Positions 40,301-55,200 of a stretch of 64,000 nt of DNA are shown in pieces. The stretch comes from Lucinisca nassula (Eukaryota; Mollusca; Bivalvia; Lucinida; Lucinidae): contig OY757011.1 in the NCBI GenBank assembly GCA_963580285.1, positions 151,713,092-151,777,091 on the forward strand, read 5' to 3'. Position 1 is the stretch's first letter. Every line of letters begins with the position of its first letter. A model generated the notes under the pieces. It was given only the letters and a program-made list of their open reading frames with translations, was not told the DNA's origin and did not search any database. Both the position numbers and the translations under genes were made by a program.

Positions 40301-43300
40301 CCCAGATCAGACTCCAGAGAAAGTAACAAGTATGATTATGGGATAATTTCCTTAATTCTTGTTAGAATTATATGATGGGCGTATCTGTTATGATCGCCTC
40401 ATTGAGACATTTCTAACAAGTACTTAAAAGTCATTACATATGTTTTAATATTTTGTTTGTTTGGAGTGTTACAGCCTAGTCAACACTATGTAGTCATACT
40501 GACTTGATCAGTTCTTCTATCCACACTTTTCCTGGCCAGGCTTATACATATCTGGTTAACCAGTATAGTGCACATTCTTTTGCAAGAAACTGACAACTGC
40601 CCTTCTTGAATTGGTGGAAGGGAATGACCATATGGGCCCCGTCAAGCGATTTTGGTACTTATCGCCTATGCGAGCAGCGAAGGTTCAGGTGAGCCTGCGC
40701 ATCCGTGCAGTCTCGCCAGAACCTTCGCTGCTCCCTCATACAAGCAGTGAATCAAGAGGAACCTTCAGACAGAAAGCCATATCCCTGGCCCCTCGGAATG
40801 GCTGGGCATGCGCAGTTGAAATTTGTCATGACGGAATGCTCGAAGACACAAATTTGCTTGGCGGGCTCATATAAAAGATTTCATGATCAATCTCCATTAA
40901 AGAATACATGTACAGCTGTCCCCGGCAAGTATCAAACCGTGACCTCCAGATCACCAGTAGAATGCACATCCAACGGAGGTATGCATTTATGGAGAAATAA
41001 CCCTTGTCCTGCTGAATATTCATATATGCCACACCCACTACCGATTTTCAACCAATCAGATTATTTGATGCAAATTATTGCAACAAATTCACAATCTGAA
41101 TGGCAAACAATGTAGATCCTGATCAGATGGCTTCGTCAGAAGCCATCTGATCTGGATCTACATTGTTTCAACGATAAGGCATATCCAGGATTGGCAGGAC
41201 AAGGGATAAGAAAAGTTTTCCTTGTTTACTTCCACATCTGTAGATAAGGTCTTACATGTACCATATTTACCATATGTATTCAGACAGACAGGGCTGAGGA
41301 AATGTGGCATCTGATCAGGGTCTACACTGATTGCTACTCAGCCAGCTATTTTTAAGCTCAACATCGGGTAATAAATTGTACTTGTTCAAATTCTGGAGCA
41401 AGTACAGTAACTACTAAGGAGCTTTAGGAATAGAATAGAATAAATTTTATTTCCAATCATGGGCCACCATGTGGCAGCCTATTAATCACAATTTATAATA
41501 ATAATAATGCAACAAATCCAAAATAAACTCTGCAAATACTGTAAAACAACTTAAGCTTGATTATGATTAGCCAAAAACAATTAAATAAAGCACAAGTTAA
41601 GTACAGCATCCCACCACTGTGATGCCAGCAGGCAAACAATGTCAACCACGACCGGTGGCAACACAATGTGGCGACTAATCAGGGCCAATTCACTGTTCAC
41701 CTGACAAGCAAATCTACTGCAACAGGTACGTGTCAGACACGCCCCCGAGACCCCACATACATTCCTCCCGTCCCCACTATACATCTTCCTCCCTCAATTC
41801 TAATCGTTGGAAGGAAAAGGAAGAAGAAAAAATAAAGAAATCAACAACCCACCTCCACTTCCACCCCAACCATCCCCAGACAGACTCCGCCCCCAACACC
41901 AGCAAGGCACCATACAAACAAAAAACCCAACAGAATGCAGGCCGACCGAGCACCCCAGTGAGACATAAGTGAACCCCCATGCCCAAACCAATTAAGGCAC
42001 TGAACTGACGTTCATCGTCAAAAATAGACCGGTGCAGGGGGGCCAAACAACACCCCACCCCAACCCAGGGCTCAACCTGCCCTCCCATGACGGAGGTCCG
42101 CCCAAGCAGCACCCATGGCCGTGCACAAACAAAATTCATCCATGGTGTCCAAATACATACGGGCCCTGTCAAGCGATTTTGGTACTTATCGCCTATGCCA
42201 GCAGCGAAGGTTCAGGCGAGCCTGCGCATCCGCGTAGTCTCGCCAGAACCTACGCTGCTCGCTCATACAAGCAGTGAATCAAGAGGAACCTTCAGACAGA
42301 AAGCCATATCCCCGGCCCCTCTGAATGGCTGGGCATGCGCAGTTAAAATTTGTCATGAAGAAATGCTCGAAGACACAAATTCGCTTGGCGGAGCTCATAC
42401 GATAAATACGGAAGCTCCAAAAAGGAGGAGTAATAAGGATAAATATGTGATAACCTTCCTGATTTTTCTTCCGGAACCTGTGTTGTGGGTACTTGTTAGA
42501 ATGGCCTATTTTTACAAATACCCGCAAGGTATGTTTTAGTAGAGAAATAAGAAAAAATATTCCCAAATCATCCTTGTCGCTCCTCCTAATATCTCTTAAC
42601 CCTTGTCCTGCTGAATATTCAAATATGTCACACCCACTACTGATTATCAGCCAATCAGATTACTTGATGCAAATTACTGCAGAAAATTCATAAACTGGAT
42701 GGCAAACAATGAAGATCCTGATCAGATGGCTTCTTCAGAAGCCATCTGATCTGGATCTATATTGTTTCAAAGATAAGGCATATCCGGGCTCAGCAGGACA
42801 AGGGTTAAAGGCATTTATTCTTGATTATTGAGGTCTACCATTTCATTGCATAATATTATGTAGCTCTCAGTGCTGACTGAAGAGAAGTCTTCTGTCTTCA
42901 ACAGGTAAGGGTTCTCCTTGGGGAAAATCAATAATTTACTAACTGTTGACTGTGGTGTACATTATTGATTTTCCCCTTATTTACCTCAGTCGGGGATTCA
43001 ATAAAAGCTACTAATCACCCTATTAGGGGCCACCTTTGATCTGCTAAAGATAGTATACCACAGGGGGCAATAAAACAATTATGAACACACAGTGTGTTTT
43101 ACTGTTGCAGAATAAATGCCTTTAATTTCTAACCTCTTCAAGTTTCTTTTTCAGCACAACGTCTGCAATTTCTCTGATCGTTCTGATCCTGTTGTTGGCT
43201 GGACTTTCAGGTCCTATGTCCTGTAAAGAGACAACAACCAATCGAGGAACTGATATTGTATATTTCATGCATTTTTTTTAAATTCAAGCATTTTATCAAT

Positions 43301-46300
43301 CCTTGTCCTGCTGAATAAGATAACACCTGCCTTTGCAAACAGTGTAGAGCCAGATCAGATGTCTTCTGGAGAAGCCATCTGATCGGGATCTACACTGTTT
43401 GCCATTCAGTTTGTGAACTTGAACAAAAATATAGGCGCTGTAATATATGCTTCAGGTAATTTAATTGGCTGATGGTCAGAAATGAAGGTGGGGAATTAAT
43501 TTATTCAGGTTAAGATAACAGATCCATGTGGTAAGCCTTTCTTTCATGGCTCAATAAATAACAATTTTCTGATTAACCCATTTAGTACCAGAAACCCCAA
43601 AACGGGTACTCTGGCAAACATTGCAGGCCCAGATCAGACGCCACAGAACGCGGCCTGTTCTTGAGATATTTTGCTTACAAGCTTTTTCTATGCCATGCCA
43701 AAATGCTTATGTCCACAATTGGGCATAATCTGGTCAATTTTTAATAAAATTATACCAAAATTTGATAAGATCATCTTCCGACTGGTTCCAAACAGCCTGT
43801 AACATTTCAAAAGACTAGCTAAAGCGGCTCTTGATATATTTTGCTTACAAGCTTTTCCTTTGCCAAAATGCCTTGGTCTACAAAGGGGCATAATTTGATC
43901 AATTGTTAATAAAATTACACCAAAAATTAATCAGACCCATCTTCACATTAGTTCCAAACAGCTTGAAACTTTTATAAGCCTAGCCTTAGAGGTTCTCGTA
44001 TCTTGCTAACAAGTTTAAAACGCCCAGAATTTCAAAGGGCCATAACTCAAAACAAAAGTTCAGATTTTTTTCAAATCCCCAACAAAGTCTGTTAAGTTTC
44101 ATGGCAATAGCTCAAATCGTTTTTGAGATATCTTGCTGGCAAACTAAAAATGCTTACAGTTTCAAAGGGCCATAACTCAAGAAAAAAAATCAGCTTTCTT
44201 TCAAAAGTTAATCAGTTCATCTACTCAGTCTGTAAAGTTTCAAGACAATAGCTCAAATAGTTTTTGAGATATCTTGCTTACGAGCTTAAAATGCCCTAAG
44301 TTTCACAGGGCCATACCTCAAGGAAAAAAAAATCAGATTTTTTTCTGCAGTTAATCTACTCACCATCCCCAACCAGTCTGTAAAGTTTCATTACAATAGT
44401 TCAATACTTGTAGAGAATATCTTGCTTACAAGCTTGAAACACCCAAACTTTCAAAGGGCCATAGCTCAAGAACAAAATTTCGGAGTATTTTCAGAAGTTA
44501 ATCAGTTCATCTACTAACCACCCCCCATCAGTCTGTAAAGTTTCAAGACAATAGCTTGAATATCTTGCTTACAAGCTTAAAACATCCAAAGTTTCAAAGG
44601 ACCATAACTCAAGAAAATTATTTCAGATTTTTTCCAAAAGTTAATCAGTTCATCTACTCATCATCCCAAATCAGTCTGTAAAGTATCAGGGCTATAGCTC
44701 AAATTGTTTTGAGATACCTTGCTTACAAGCTTAAAATGCCCATAATATTCAAAGGGCCATAATTCAAGAACATTTTTTTGCATTTTCAGTTCATCTTCTC
44801 ATCATCCCCAATCAGTCTGTAAAAGTTCAGTGCAATAGCTGAAATGGTTTTTGAGAAATCTTGCTTACAAGCTTAAAATACCCAAAGGGCCATAACTAAG
44901 GAAAACAATTTCATTTTTTTCCAACAGTTAATCAATTCATCTTCTCATCATCGCCAATCAGCCTGTAAAGTTTCAGGGCAATAGCTCAAATAATTTTTGA
45001 GGTATTTTTGTACAAGCTTAAAATGCCCAAAATTCCAAAGGGCCATAGCTCAAGAAATAAAAATTCAGCTTTTTTTCAAAGTTGATCAGTTCATCTTCTC
45101 ATCATCCCCAATCAGTCTGTAAAGTTTCAGGGCAAGGCTGTAGTGGTTTTTGAGATATCTTGCTTACAAGCTTAAAATGCCCAAAGTTCCAATTTTTAGG
45201 GCCATAACTCAAGAAACAAGATGTGTTTGTGAAAAACGAACATGTCCCCCGGGAATGGTGATTTTTTTTTTCAAAGTTGGTCACAGTTCAAAGTCAAGGT
45301 CACAGGTCAAGAGTTGGAGTGGGAAGCCCTTGGCACAAGGAACTTACATGCCAAATATGAAGGCTCTATCTTAAACGGTTCAAAAGTTATGAACAATGAT
45401 ATATTTTTCTTTAAAGTAGGTCATAGGTCAAGGTCACAGGTTAAAAAAATGTGCATGAATGTAAAGCTCTTGTCACAAGGAACCTACATGCCAAATATGA
45501 AAGCTCTATCTTAAACGATTCAAAAGCTATGAACAATTTTATTTGTTCTTTTAAGTCGGTCAAAGGTCAGGTCAAAGTCATGGTAAAAAAAATTGCATGA
45601 ATGTAAAGCTCTTATCACAAGGAACCTACATGCCATATATGAAGGCCCTATCCCAAACGGTTCAAAAGTTATGACCAAAATGTTATTTTTTCTTTTAAGT
45701 AGGTCAAAGGTCAAGGTCACAGGTCAAAATTTTTTGCATGAATGTAAAGCTCTTGTTACAAGGAACCTACATTCCAAATATGAAAGCTGTATCTCAAACG
45801 GTTCAAAAGTTATGACCAATGTTAACTTTTTCTTTCATGTAGGTCAAAGGTCAAGGTCACAGGTCAAAATGTAAAGCTCTTGTCACAAGGAACCTACATG
45901 CAAAATATGAAGGCTGTATCTCAAATGGTTCAAAAGTTATGACTAAAATGTTATTTTTTTATTATAAGTAGGTCAAAGGTCAAGGTCACATGTCAAAATT
46001 TTTTGCATGAATGTAAGCTTTTGTCACAAGGAACATACATGCCAAATATGAAGGCTGTATCACAAGCGGTTCAAAAGTTATGACCAATGTTATTATCCCC
46101 ACGTTTTTCAACGAAAAGTGGGGATATTGTTATCGCCTCCGTCATCCGTCTGTCTGTCCATCTGTCCGTCTGTCTGTCCGGCTATCTCCTCCTAAACCGT
46201 TAGCCGGAATTCAACCAAATTTGGTATGCGAGTTGCTTACATGAATGGCTTGTGCAAGAGCACATTTTTTGTCCCCGCCCCCAGGGGCCCTGAGGAGGGG

Positions 46301-49300
46301 TCAAAAGGTCAAATTTTGACCTACTGTGGAGAAAACGTGGGGATTTGCGATGGCTTGCCATCGACTGCGCGCTCTAGTTTTTTCTTTTAAGTAGGTCAAA
46401 GACCAAGGTCAAGGTCACAGGTCAATTTTTTTGCATGAATGTGAAGCTCTTGTTACAAGAACGATTTGAAATTCATCCATTCATGAATGATGGCATTTGT
46501 TTTAATTACACTGAAACACTTCAACCTTACTTTTGAATACCGATCCGCTTATATTTAATCAGCCTCAAGTTATGACAACTATCAACATGATTAGGAAACC
46601 GATTATTGATGTGTGATTACATAACGGTATTTATTATCTTAAGGAAAGCCGCCCACATTATTAACTTTATTAACAACGCCTGAAGCATGAACAGTAACTT
46701 TATGAGAAGCGTGCATAAAAATACGATCCTGAATATTGTTAGGCAACCACATTGACTTCTACGGAGTGTCATCTTCAAGTTCAAGAAAAAAAAATTGGGT
46801 TCAACAGATCTACAGATTCACATTGTCATGTAGTTAGAAATTAAATATCAAAACAGACGCGCAGACGATAAAAAGTTAGGACCACTTTTTCTTTTTGTGG
46901 AGAACCTGACAAAGTTTCTCCGGAAAAACGCAAGAAAAAAATCAAATGCAGGAGAAATTTCTGGCGGCTATTTTCTCCCAAATCGCATAAATTCACATTG
47001 AAATGGATTACTCTGTGTTTTGTGGAAAAACAAAACAGAAGCAACAACAACTGGGCTAGGAAAGTTATAATTAATGTAACAGCGAATATAAATCCGACCA
47101 GGCAGCGTTAGCACTAGCTCATTCTGCTTAGCATTCGCAGGCCGATGATGCAAGAAATTTTGCGTCCGTGACTAATTTTTTCGCGTCATTTGGCCATTGG
47201 CGAAAACTCTTACCGGAGGCTTAAAAACCTTGTTTATTGCCGTTTTCTGACACGTGTATATCGGCGCCTTTGATTATTACATCATGGTTGTTGTTTACTT
47301 TTGACTACACTCTTTTTTTATACTTTTATCATCCCAACTTATTTTTTCTCGCAACATTGTCGTCAATGCGCGTCTGAGATAGAACCACCGCTGAACAGAC
47401 TGATCTCTTTGTCCGCCGTGTTCCGTATACATTTGACCAAAATTATATTTATTGAGTCACAATGGCAGGATTAACCTGTAATACTTGGGTCCTCATATAT
47501 CTAATTGTGAATCACAGGTGGTCAGCATGCAGTGCATGCTTATTTACCGCTATCTATCAAGTAGCTGATTAAATTAACACCCTAAGATGTCTCGCCCGCG
47601 TCTTTGAACATTAAGCAGAATGACTGGTAGCGCATCATAAAAGAACGCAAACACAGCAACCGGGACAGACTGATTAGCTTTCACAGATGCGCTTGCTGGT
47701 CTGAGTCTTCACTGGTCGCACGTTTTATTGTATTTTTGCTGAGCGCTGAATTTCTCGCCTTTTACCAATCACATGCAGTTGCTACAATTCGTGGAGATTT
47801 CCCGCCTTTGAACGCGTAGCACATAAGGTCGCTGCCTACACAAAACATGGGTTTGAAAACGTTTCGATGACAATATGATCTGTGTGACGGCTGAAGACTC
47901 CGACCAGCCTGCACAGTGTGATCAAAATGAGCCTCCAATGGTGTCTGGGAAATTCCAAAAACACATGCGAAGTAGATGACCACATTGGCTGGATTTACAT
48001 TCTTTAGAAGAAAAAGTAATTTTTCATTTTGCTGTCCGCCAGCTTATTAACATGAAAATGTATATCAGTATGTTACGATGACAGAATATGTGTTTAACGT
48101 CTTTTACATATGGCCATTGCCACGTCTGACATTATTATAAGTGCACTTAGCAGCCATCCTGTGATGACAGATGAAGATACGACCCTAGTTTTTAATTTAG
48201 GAGTACCCATACTCTCAAAGAATCACAGGATACGCCTATAGTCTTTAGTTGAAGGAGTAACAGTACTCCTCGGGCAAAAGCTTATCAATAACACTGATGG
48301 ACGGTGCGATACGCATCAGTTTACCTGGGGAGGTTTACACCTTCTGTTTACCAGTACCATGTGTGGACAGTTTGCCGTCAGTTTCAGCTCTGCATGCAAG
48401 CACCATGCAGCCCATTCTATTTCTTCATGCCCCAATGGGCGGGGGCTAATATTGTATTATTATTATTATTATAGTATTAACATATACTGTTCACAAAAAG
48501 TAGGGGATATTCAGGTTTCTTCGAGCCCATCAGCCTACGCATTTGGAATAATCAAATATCGGGTATACCATGTCAGTTGACTATCATGTGTGTATATTCT
48601 GTCGTTGAGCAGTATGATATTTATGCTCAAGTGGAGTAGCACGGGTGCATAAATTGTAAGGCTGGCTAATCGGAGCTGAAAAGATAATCGATCATCAGTT
48701 ATGCCATTGCGATCGATAATCGATAATTAATCACTATGTTTTTTGTCATAATTTTACCTGTCTGAGCATGTCTCTTACCATATGTTGTACTTTACTATAT
48801 GTATATTTGAACAGACAGGCCTGAGCAAACAGTGTAGACACAGATGAGACGCTGCAGAATGCGGCGTCTCATCAGGGTCTGAACTGTTTGCCACTCATCC
48901 AGCTATTTTATGCATAACTTTGGTTAGTAAATTGTACCTGTCAAGTAATCGATTACAAGCAAATCAGAAATGATAATCATTTTTCTGGAATTTAACGATC
49001 GATTATACGATTAATCGTGTCAGCCTTAATAAATTGTATACGTAAATTTTTAATTAGCGACAAACCGGTTTATTGATGCGAGATTTCGATAAAACTTTCT
49101 GTTTCGACTGTTGAAGTGTTGTATGAAATGATTTCATGAACAAATTCGTTATTAGAACCATGATTCGGCTAGTGGACGCTCAACTATGAAGAGCTGTTGG
49201 CATGCTCCAGACCGGAAGTACGCAGACAGCAAATGGTATGAATATGTCACAGTCAGTCAGGGCTTTAGATAAGGCTGTGTACCTCATAAATTATGAAAAT

Positions 49301-52165
49301 ATTTGGGAGGATACTCCTTTTTTTCAATTCTGGTGCGTATCAGGTACGAAAAACAAATAAGCATTACGCATTTAATATTTTTCGAGAGTGTATTTTGTTT
49401 TTTCCGCCCGTTGTTTACAAAGTCAAAGAAAACAGTAGAGGATATCCGAATGAATTGAGTAGCGTCCCTTTGTTTCCGTAAATGTTTAAACTGCGCTGAA
49501 TATTGTAGCGTAAGCCGATCTTGTTCTTGTTGTATATCTTTCGCTATCCCACTTGGAACAACCACTGATGAATCAGCGTAGTATCATTTGCACATCAATC
49601 GGTAAACGGCGGAAACCTTGTCTTTGTTGCTGTGACTCGGAAAAACTGCGTACACCACCACGATTATTATCCTTACAACCCATTCTAAACCGAAAGTAGC
49701 TTGAAAATTGACAAAACTTGAGATGAGGACGACCTCCAAAACAGCCTACAAAAAGGGCTGAAAGTAATTCAGAGACAATCCTTGAGTTATATGATCAGGA
49801 GCCTGTCTCTACCTCACTTGTTGTGAAAAAGGTCCCTGGGCAACATATTTTTGACCCAGTAACTCATTGCCTGTAAAGAAACACAATGGGTCCCACTATC
49901 GAAGGTTGGAAGAAAATAAATATCCATGGACAATATATGATGAAACTGAGAATACGGTTTGGAAAAGGAATAAAAGTTTAAAGAATATGAGTTTCACTCC
50001 ATATCTTTGGCAATAAAGTGAAGCTCATATTCTAATTTCTTTTATTTCAGAATCAGAATTGTTTACTGGTGACAAATCCTTAGACAATCCATTTCACCCC
50101 CAAAACTCTTTGGCCACAAAATCAGCCATTAAGGTCCTGCTATCCCCTTAGAGAACTGAACCCCAAAAGCTAGATTTCTCTGTCAACAAACGGCTCAGAA
50201 GAGATTTCGGTATGTCATGTTTTGACTGCTTTGTGGCCAGGCTTACTGCTTGTTTTCTAATAGACACAGATATTGAATATGTGTATCTACAAGAAAACAA
50301 ACAGTACACATGGCCACAAATGATTAAAATCGGTCAATAAAAACATTGTGTCTAGGCTGCAAAATAAAGTTGTTTAATTTATTTGTCAGTACTCTTTAAA
50401 AATTTCTCGTTACTCCTTTTTTTTTAAAAAAAAGACGAGTGCTGTACTCATTGGAAAAAGAAATTATCTAAAGCCCTGGTCAGTTGCCAGTTGACTATGG
50501 GCATGCTATCATAGGAAAGCAGCAGTAGCGAATTTGCAGAGAAATGGATGCCAGAAGAGCACTAGCTGCCTTGTTGTAAATGAAGCGTTACGCAACCGGA
50601 GACTAACGTCAACACCTGCGCCAAGTAAGAGGGGTTAATGTCTCTAGATATAGACACATCCAAACACTACATCATCACTCAATAATACTATTTTCCGGGA
50701 CTTACCGGTGGTGGGCAAAAAACGGCTTTGGCCGTTTGACGCCATTGTAAATGCGATGTTCTTTTCTCTAAAATTGTATTTTGTTTGGAATCGAAACGAC
50801 AAAATTGACCTTTAAACTTTTAAAATAGACATGTCTTAGCTAGTAATTATTGGTTTCTAGAATATTTGAGGATGTTTTGATGATAATTACCTGTTAAACT
50901 TAGGCAAGTAACGAGGCGGGATGGTCTTAATTATTTGTAATTAAATGCGCAAAACTAATGACTAAAATGCGGAAGATGCAGGAATAAAGTTTAGAATATA
51001 TTTATCTACTCATTTAAAGTGTAATTTGATCAATTTTCTGCAACAGTCAACTAAAATATGCCCGTAATATTAAACTTATTTACAATGTGTTTATATGGAA
51101 CCAGCGGCTTTTTGCCAACCACGAAAGATCCGTTATCAAAAGGAAATGTAGTTTTGCGCATGCGCAGAGACAAGTAAACAAGGTCACGTGTCAAAACATT
51201 GGATCCGTCTATACGATCCAAAACCGACTTCACTCGAGTGACCTTACGGCACAGTGTCTACAAATTGTACTGTCGTTGTAAGCTAGGCACAATTAGGGCT
51301 GGCTAATCGGAGCTGAAAAGATAATCGATTATCAGTCCTGTCATTGTGATGGATAATCGATTAGTAATTGTTATGGTTTTTGTCATAATATTACCAATCT
51401 GGTTTTCTGTCTGAGCATGACTCTTACCGTATGTTGCACTTTATGATTATCATATGTATATTTGAACAGGCAGGCCTGAGCAAACAGTGTAGACCAAGAT
51501 GAGGGGCCACAAAATGCGGCATCTCATCAGGGTCTGCACTGTTTGCCACTGATCCAGCTATTTTAGGCACAAATGGGTAGTAAATTGCACTTATCAAATA
51601 ATCGATTACAAGCAAATCAGTACTGATAATCATTCTTGTGGAATTTATCGATCGATTAATCGATTATACGATAAATCGTGTCAGCCTTAGGCACAGTAGA
51701 GCACATTTTGCGTTGTGTACACAGCACAGACTTTGGAACATTAATCAGTGTCTCACGTTATGTTCAGTGACAAATCCCGGTTTAACTTGGACTATCGTGA
51801 TGGTCGTAGAAGAGTGGAGCGTGATAGCTCAGTGGTTAGTGCACTTGCCTCTGATGCTAGAGGTCCCGGGTTCGATCCCCGGCAGTGGCGATAAAATTTC
51901 GGTGTCCGAACACGCTCCATTGGCATCATTTGCAGGGATGAATGTTATAAAGTGCACCGTCCTTCTGATCGGGACGTTAACTGGAGGCCCCTTGTGCAGG
52001 GAGAACCATCCCCTGTGCGGGTTAAAGATCCCTACCGTAATTACATGATTACACAATTTACTGTGTAGGCTTTCATCCTGCAAAACCTGGAGTGTATGTA
52101 ATATACACCTGCGTTAATGGTAAAATGTGACAGCGTTAATGGTCAAATGTGACAGACACAGTATC

Positions 52166-52222
<57 letters not shown>

Positions 52223-55200
52223 TATTTACAGACCCAGCTAGAGTTGCTCATGACCGATATGGAGCAGGGTCTGTAATGGTTTGGGGTTGGATCCCCATGA
52301 CTGGAAAAAAGGGACTTCCATGTGTGCCAAGGCAGAATTACAGGACTGTACTATTGTGATAAAGAATCAGAATCAATATTGTTACTAGTGACACGTCAAA
52401 TGACATTCATACACTAGGACCTATAATGTGGGAAGTTAGTCCCTGGCTCTAACCAAAGAGGTAAATTTAGCTACACAATCATGAGCACCTTCAGCTGTCG
52501 AAATAATCGAATCGGGAAGGGCATTCCAATCTCTGATGGTTCTGGGGATGAACGACTCTTTATAAATGTCAGTTCTTGCGGTAAGGGTCTGAAACACCAA
52601 CAAATGGTGATTTCTACAGTGTCTAGTTGGGCGAACAAGGTCATATGTTGGAATGCTGGCAGCACCCTTTAGACCTTTGTATAAAAGGATTAGCCTAGGG
52701 TGCATTTACTAACCGGAACGGACCTGCAATAACCGGAACGGACCTATTTTTTCATTCCCCCCTTCTATTTGCTATTAGAAATGTTTATGGAAGCTCCCAA
52801 AAACACCATATATTACTTTTGGAATCTGTATTTGACATTTTTGTCAAGGAAATTAGCCCATGTTTTTATAGCAAAAAACGGTACCACTATATAACGCAAT
52901 AGGTCTCTTAAAAGCTTTATTTATCAAAAGAGATCTGAGAACAGTGCCTAACTATTATAGCACCAGACCAGACAGCGTAAAAGCTCTCAGCTAATTCTAC
53001 AACCGCAAACTGATTGCGAGTCATCACGTGAACAAGACCACTTAATGAACACCCCCTTAAACCCACTATATATATACAACTGGGGCTCACAGGGGCATAC
53101 TTTTTTTTTCTAATTCGGTTCCATATTCGGCTATATTTTATAGGTTTTGGGTACTCGTTTTAACCACCGCAAAGAGGCGAGTCTAACAAACACTCACAAC
53201 ATATATTTACGAAAACCTGCTTATATATATATATTTTTTCTACCAAAAATGAAAATCTTTATATAAAAATCTAATATTTTTTAATTTTTCTCTCCAAACA
53301 TAGATAGAGAAAATGATTACAACCGCATAGGCGAGTACCCACAAACTATGTTTTTGAACAGAAATAAACAAAAGTCATGTATACCACTTTAAACCCGAGC
53401 TTTACTATGTAAAAAGTGGGGATAATGGGGCTCCAATTTATACAGGCGTGTTTTCATGACACAAGTTTCTAAATTTAATATCATTTTTTTTTCAATATGT
53501 TATTATTTTATAGCATCAGTAAAATATCTTATTGAATTACAAAACAAGAGGCCCATGGGCCACTATGCTCACCAGAGCTCAGGTGGGCACTGCCCAATGG
53601 CAGGCATGTATTTTAACATGATATCATTTTAATCTACCAAATGAACCCCCATGTGGACTCAGTGTCTGAAACATTAGGCCTTTTATGAAGTAGAGGGGGT
53701 GGGGCATGGACCCAATGGAGCCCTGGTTGGTATCACTAAATGCGTCTTATCATAAGGAACTAGAATATATATGGTTCAGCAGTGGGGATCTGTAAGGCCT
53801 CGTAAGTGGTAGAGGGGTTGGGGCTTGCCAGGAAATCCCAGGAAAGCCCAAGATTGTTGTCCCTAAATGTGTCTTATCATAAGGACCAAGTATATATATG
53901 GTTTAGGGGTGGGAATCTGAACTGTTTCTGAGATTTGAGGCCCGTTTATGAAGTGGAAAGGATAGGAATGGCCCCTGCAGACCCCACTACAGTAGGTGTG
54001 CTAATAATAAGGAACAAGAACATATATGATTATGGGGGTGGGGATTTGAATGGTTTCTGAAATATAAAGCCTTTTATGAAGTGGAAGGGCGGGGCACATT
54101 GCCTCAGCACAAAGAGACCCCCAGGTTGGTGTGACTCAACGAGTCTTATCATAAGGAACAAGTATATGATTTAGGGGTGGGGATCTGAACTATTTCTGAG
54201 ATATATGGCTTTTAATGAAGTAAAGCAATGGGGCATGGCCTGGGCATGCCCCGGGGACTCCCAAGCTGGTGTCAATGAATGCATCTTATCATAAGGAGGA
54301 TGAATATATATGGTTTAGGGTGGGGCTAAGAACAGTTTCTGAGATATAAGGCCTTTTGTGAAGTGGACGGGTGGGGCAAGGCCCCGGGAGACTCCAAGGT
54401 TGGTGTCAATGAATGTGTCTTATCATAAGGAACAAGCATATAAATTATATGGTTTAGGGGTAACCATCTGTAGGGTTTCCGAGATATTGTGAGATTATGA
54501 AATGGAGGGGGTGGGGCATGGCCCCAGCACATCCCTGGGGACCCCCAGGTTGGTGTCACTGAATGCGTCTTATCATAATGAACAAGAATATATATGGTTT
54601 AGGGGTGAGGATCTGAACAGTTTCTGAGATAAATGGCCTTTTGAGAAGTAAAGGGGTGGGGCAAGGCCCCGGTGCATCCCTGAGGACCCCCAGGTTGGTG
54701 TCAATGAATGTGTCTGATCATAAGGATCAAGAATATATATGGTTTAGGGGCGGGGATCTGTAAGGTTTCCGAGATATTGGGCCTTTTATTAAGTGGAGGG
54801 GGTGGGGCATGGCCTCGGCGCATCCCTTAGGACACCCAGGTTGGTGTTACTGAAAGTGTCTTATCAATAGGAACAAGAATATATATGGTTTAGGGGTCGG
54901 GATCTGAATGGTTTCTGTGATATATGGCCTTTTATGAAGTGGAGGGGGTGGGGCATGGCCCCGGCACAACCTGGGGGACCCTCATGTTAGCATAAAAGCA
55001 TATGGCTGAGAGAAGTTTACTCAAGAAACATTTCTATAAAAGTTTTGTCAAAATATCTGCAATGACTTGGCAGTAAATGCCATTTTTCAATTTTCCCCAT
55101 TATAACTCTATGGAAACTCTAAGTTGCCATAGCAACCAAACTAATGAGCCGATTTTCATAAAAAACACAAACTTTCAATCCCCCAATCCAAGGATCCTAC

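Noticed and set aside
41777..42172. 131-codon minus-strand frame rich in Gly, Val and Trp
   Set aside because: It arises from the C-rich strand bias of a repeat region and overlaps frames in other phases; no recognisable domain.
42087..42539. 150-codon plus-strand frame
   Set aside because: It runs through the 235-bp MITE; the same peptide pieces recur at 40.7 kb only because the MITE recurs.
51638..52048. 136-codon plus-strand frame
   Set aside because: It spans the end of a hAT-like MITE and the tRNA-derived SINE S2, so it is a chance frame.
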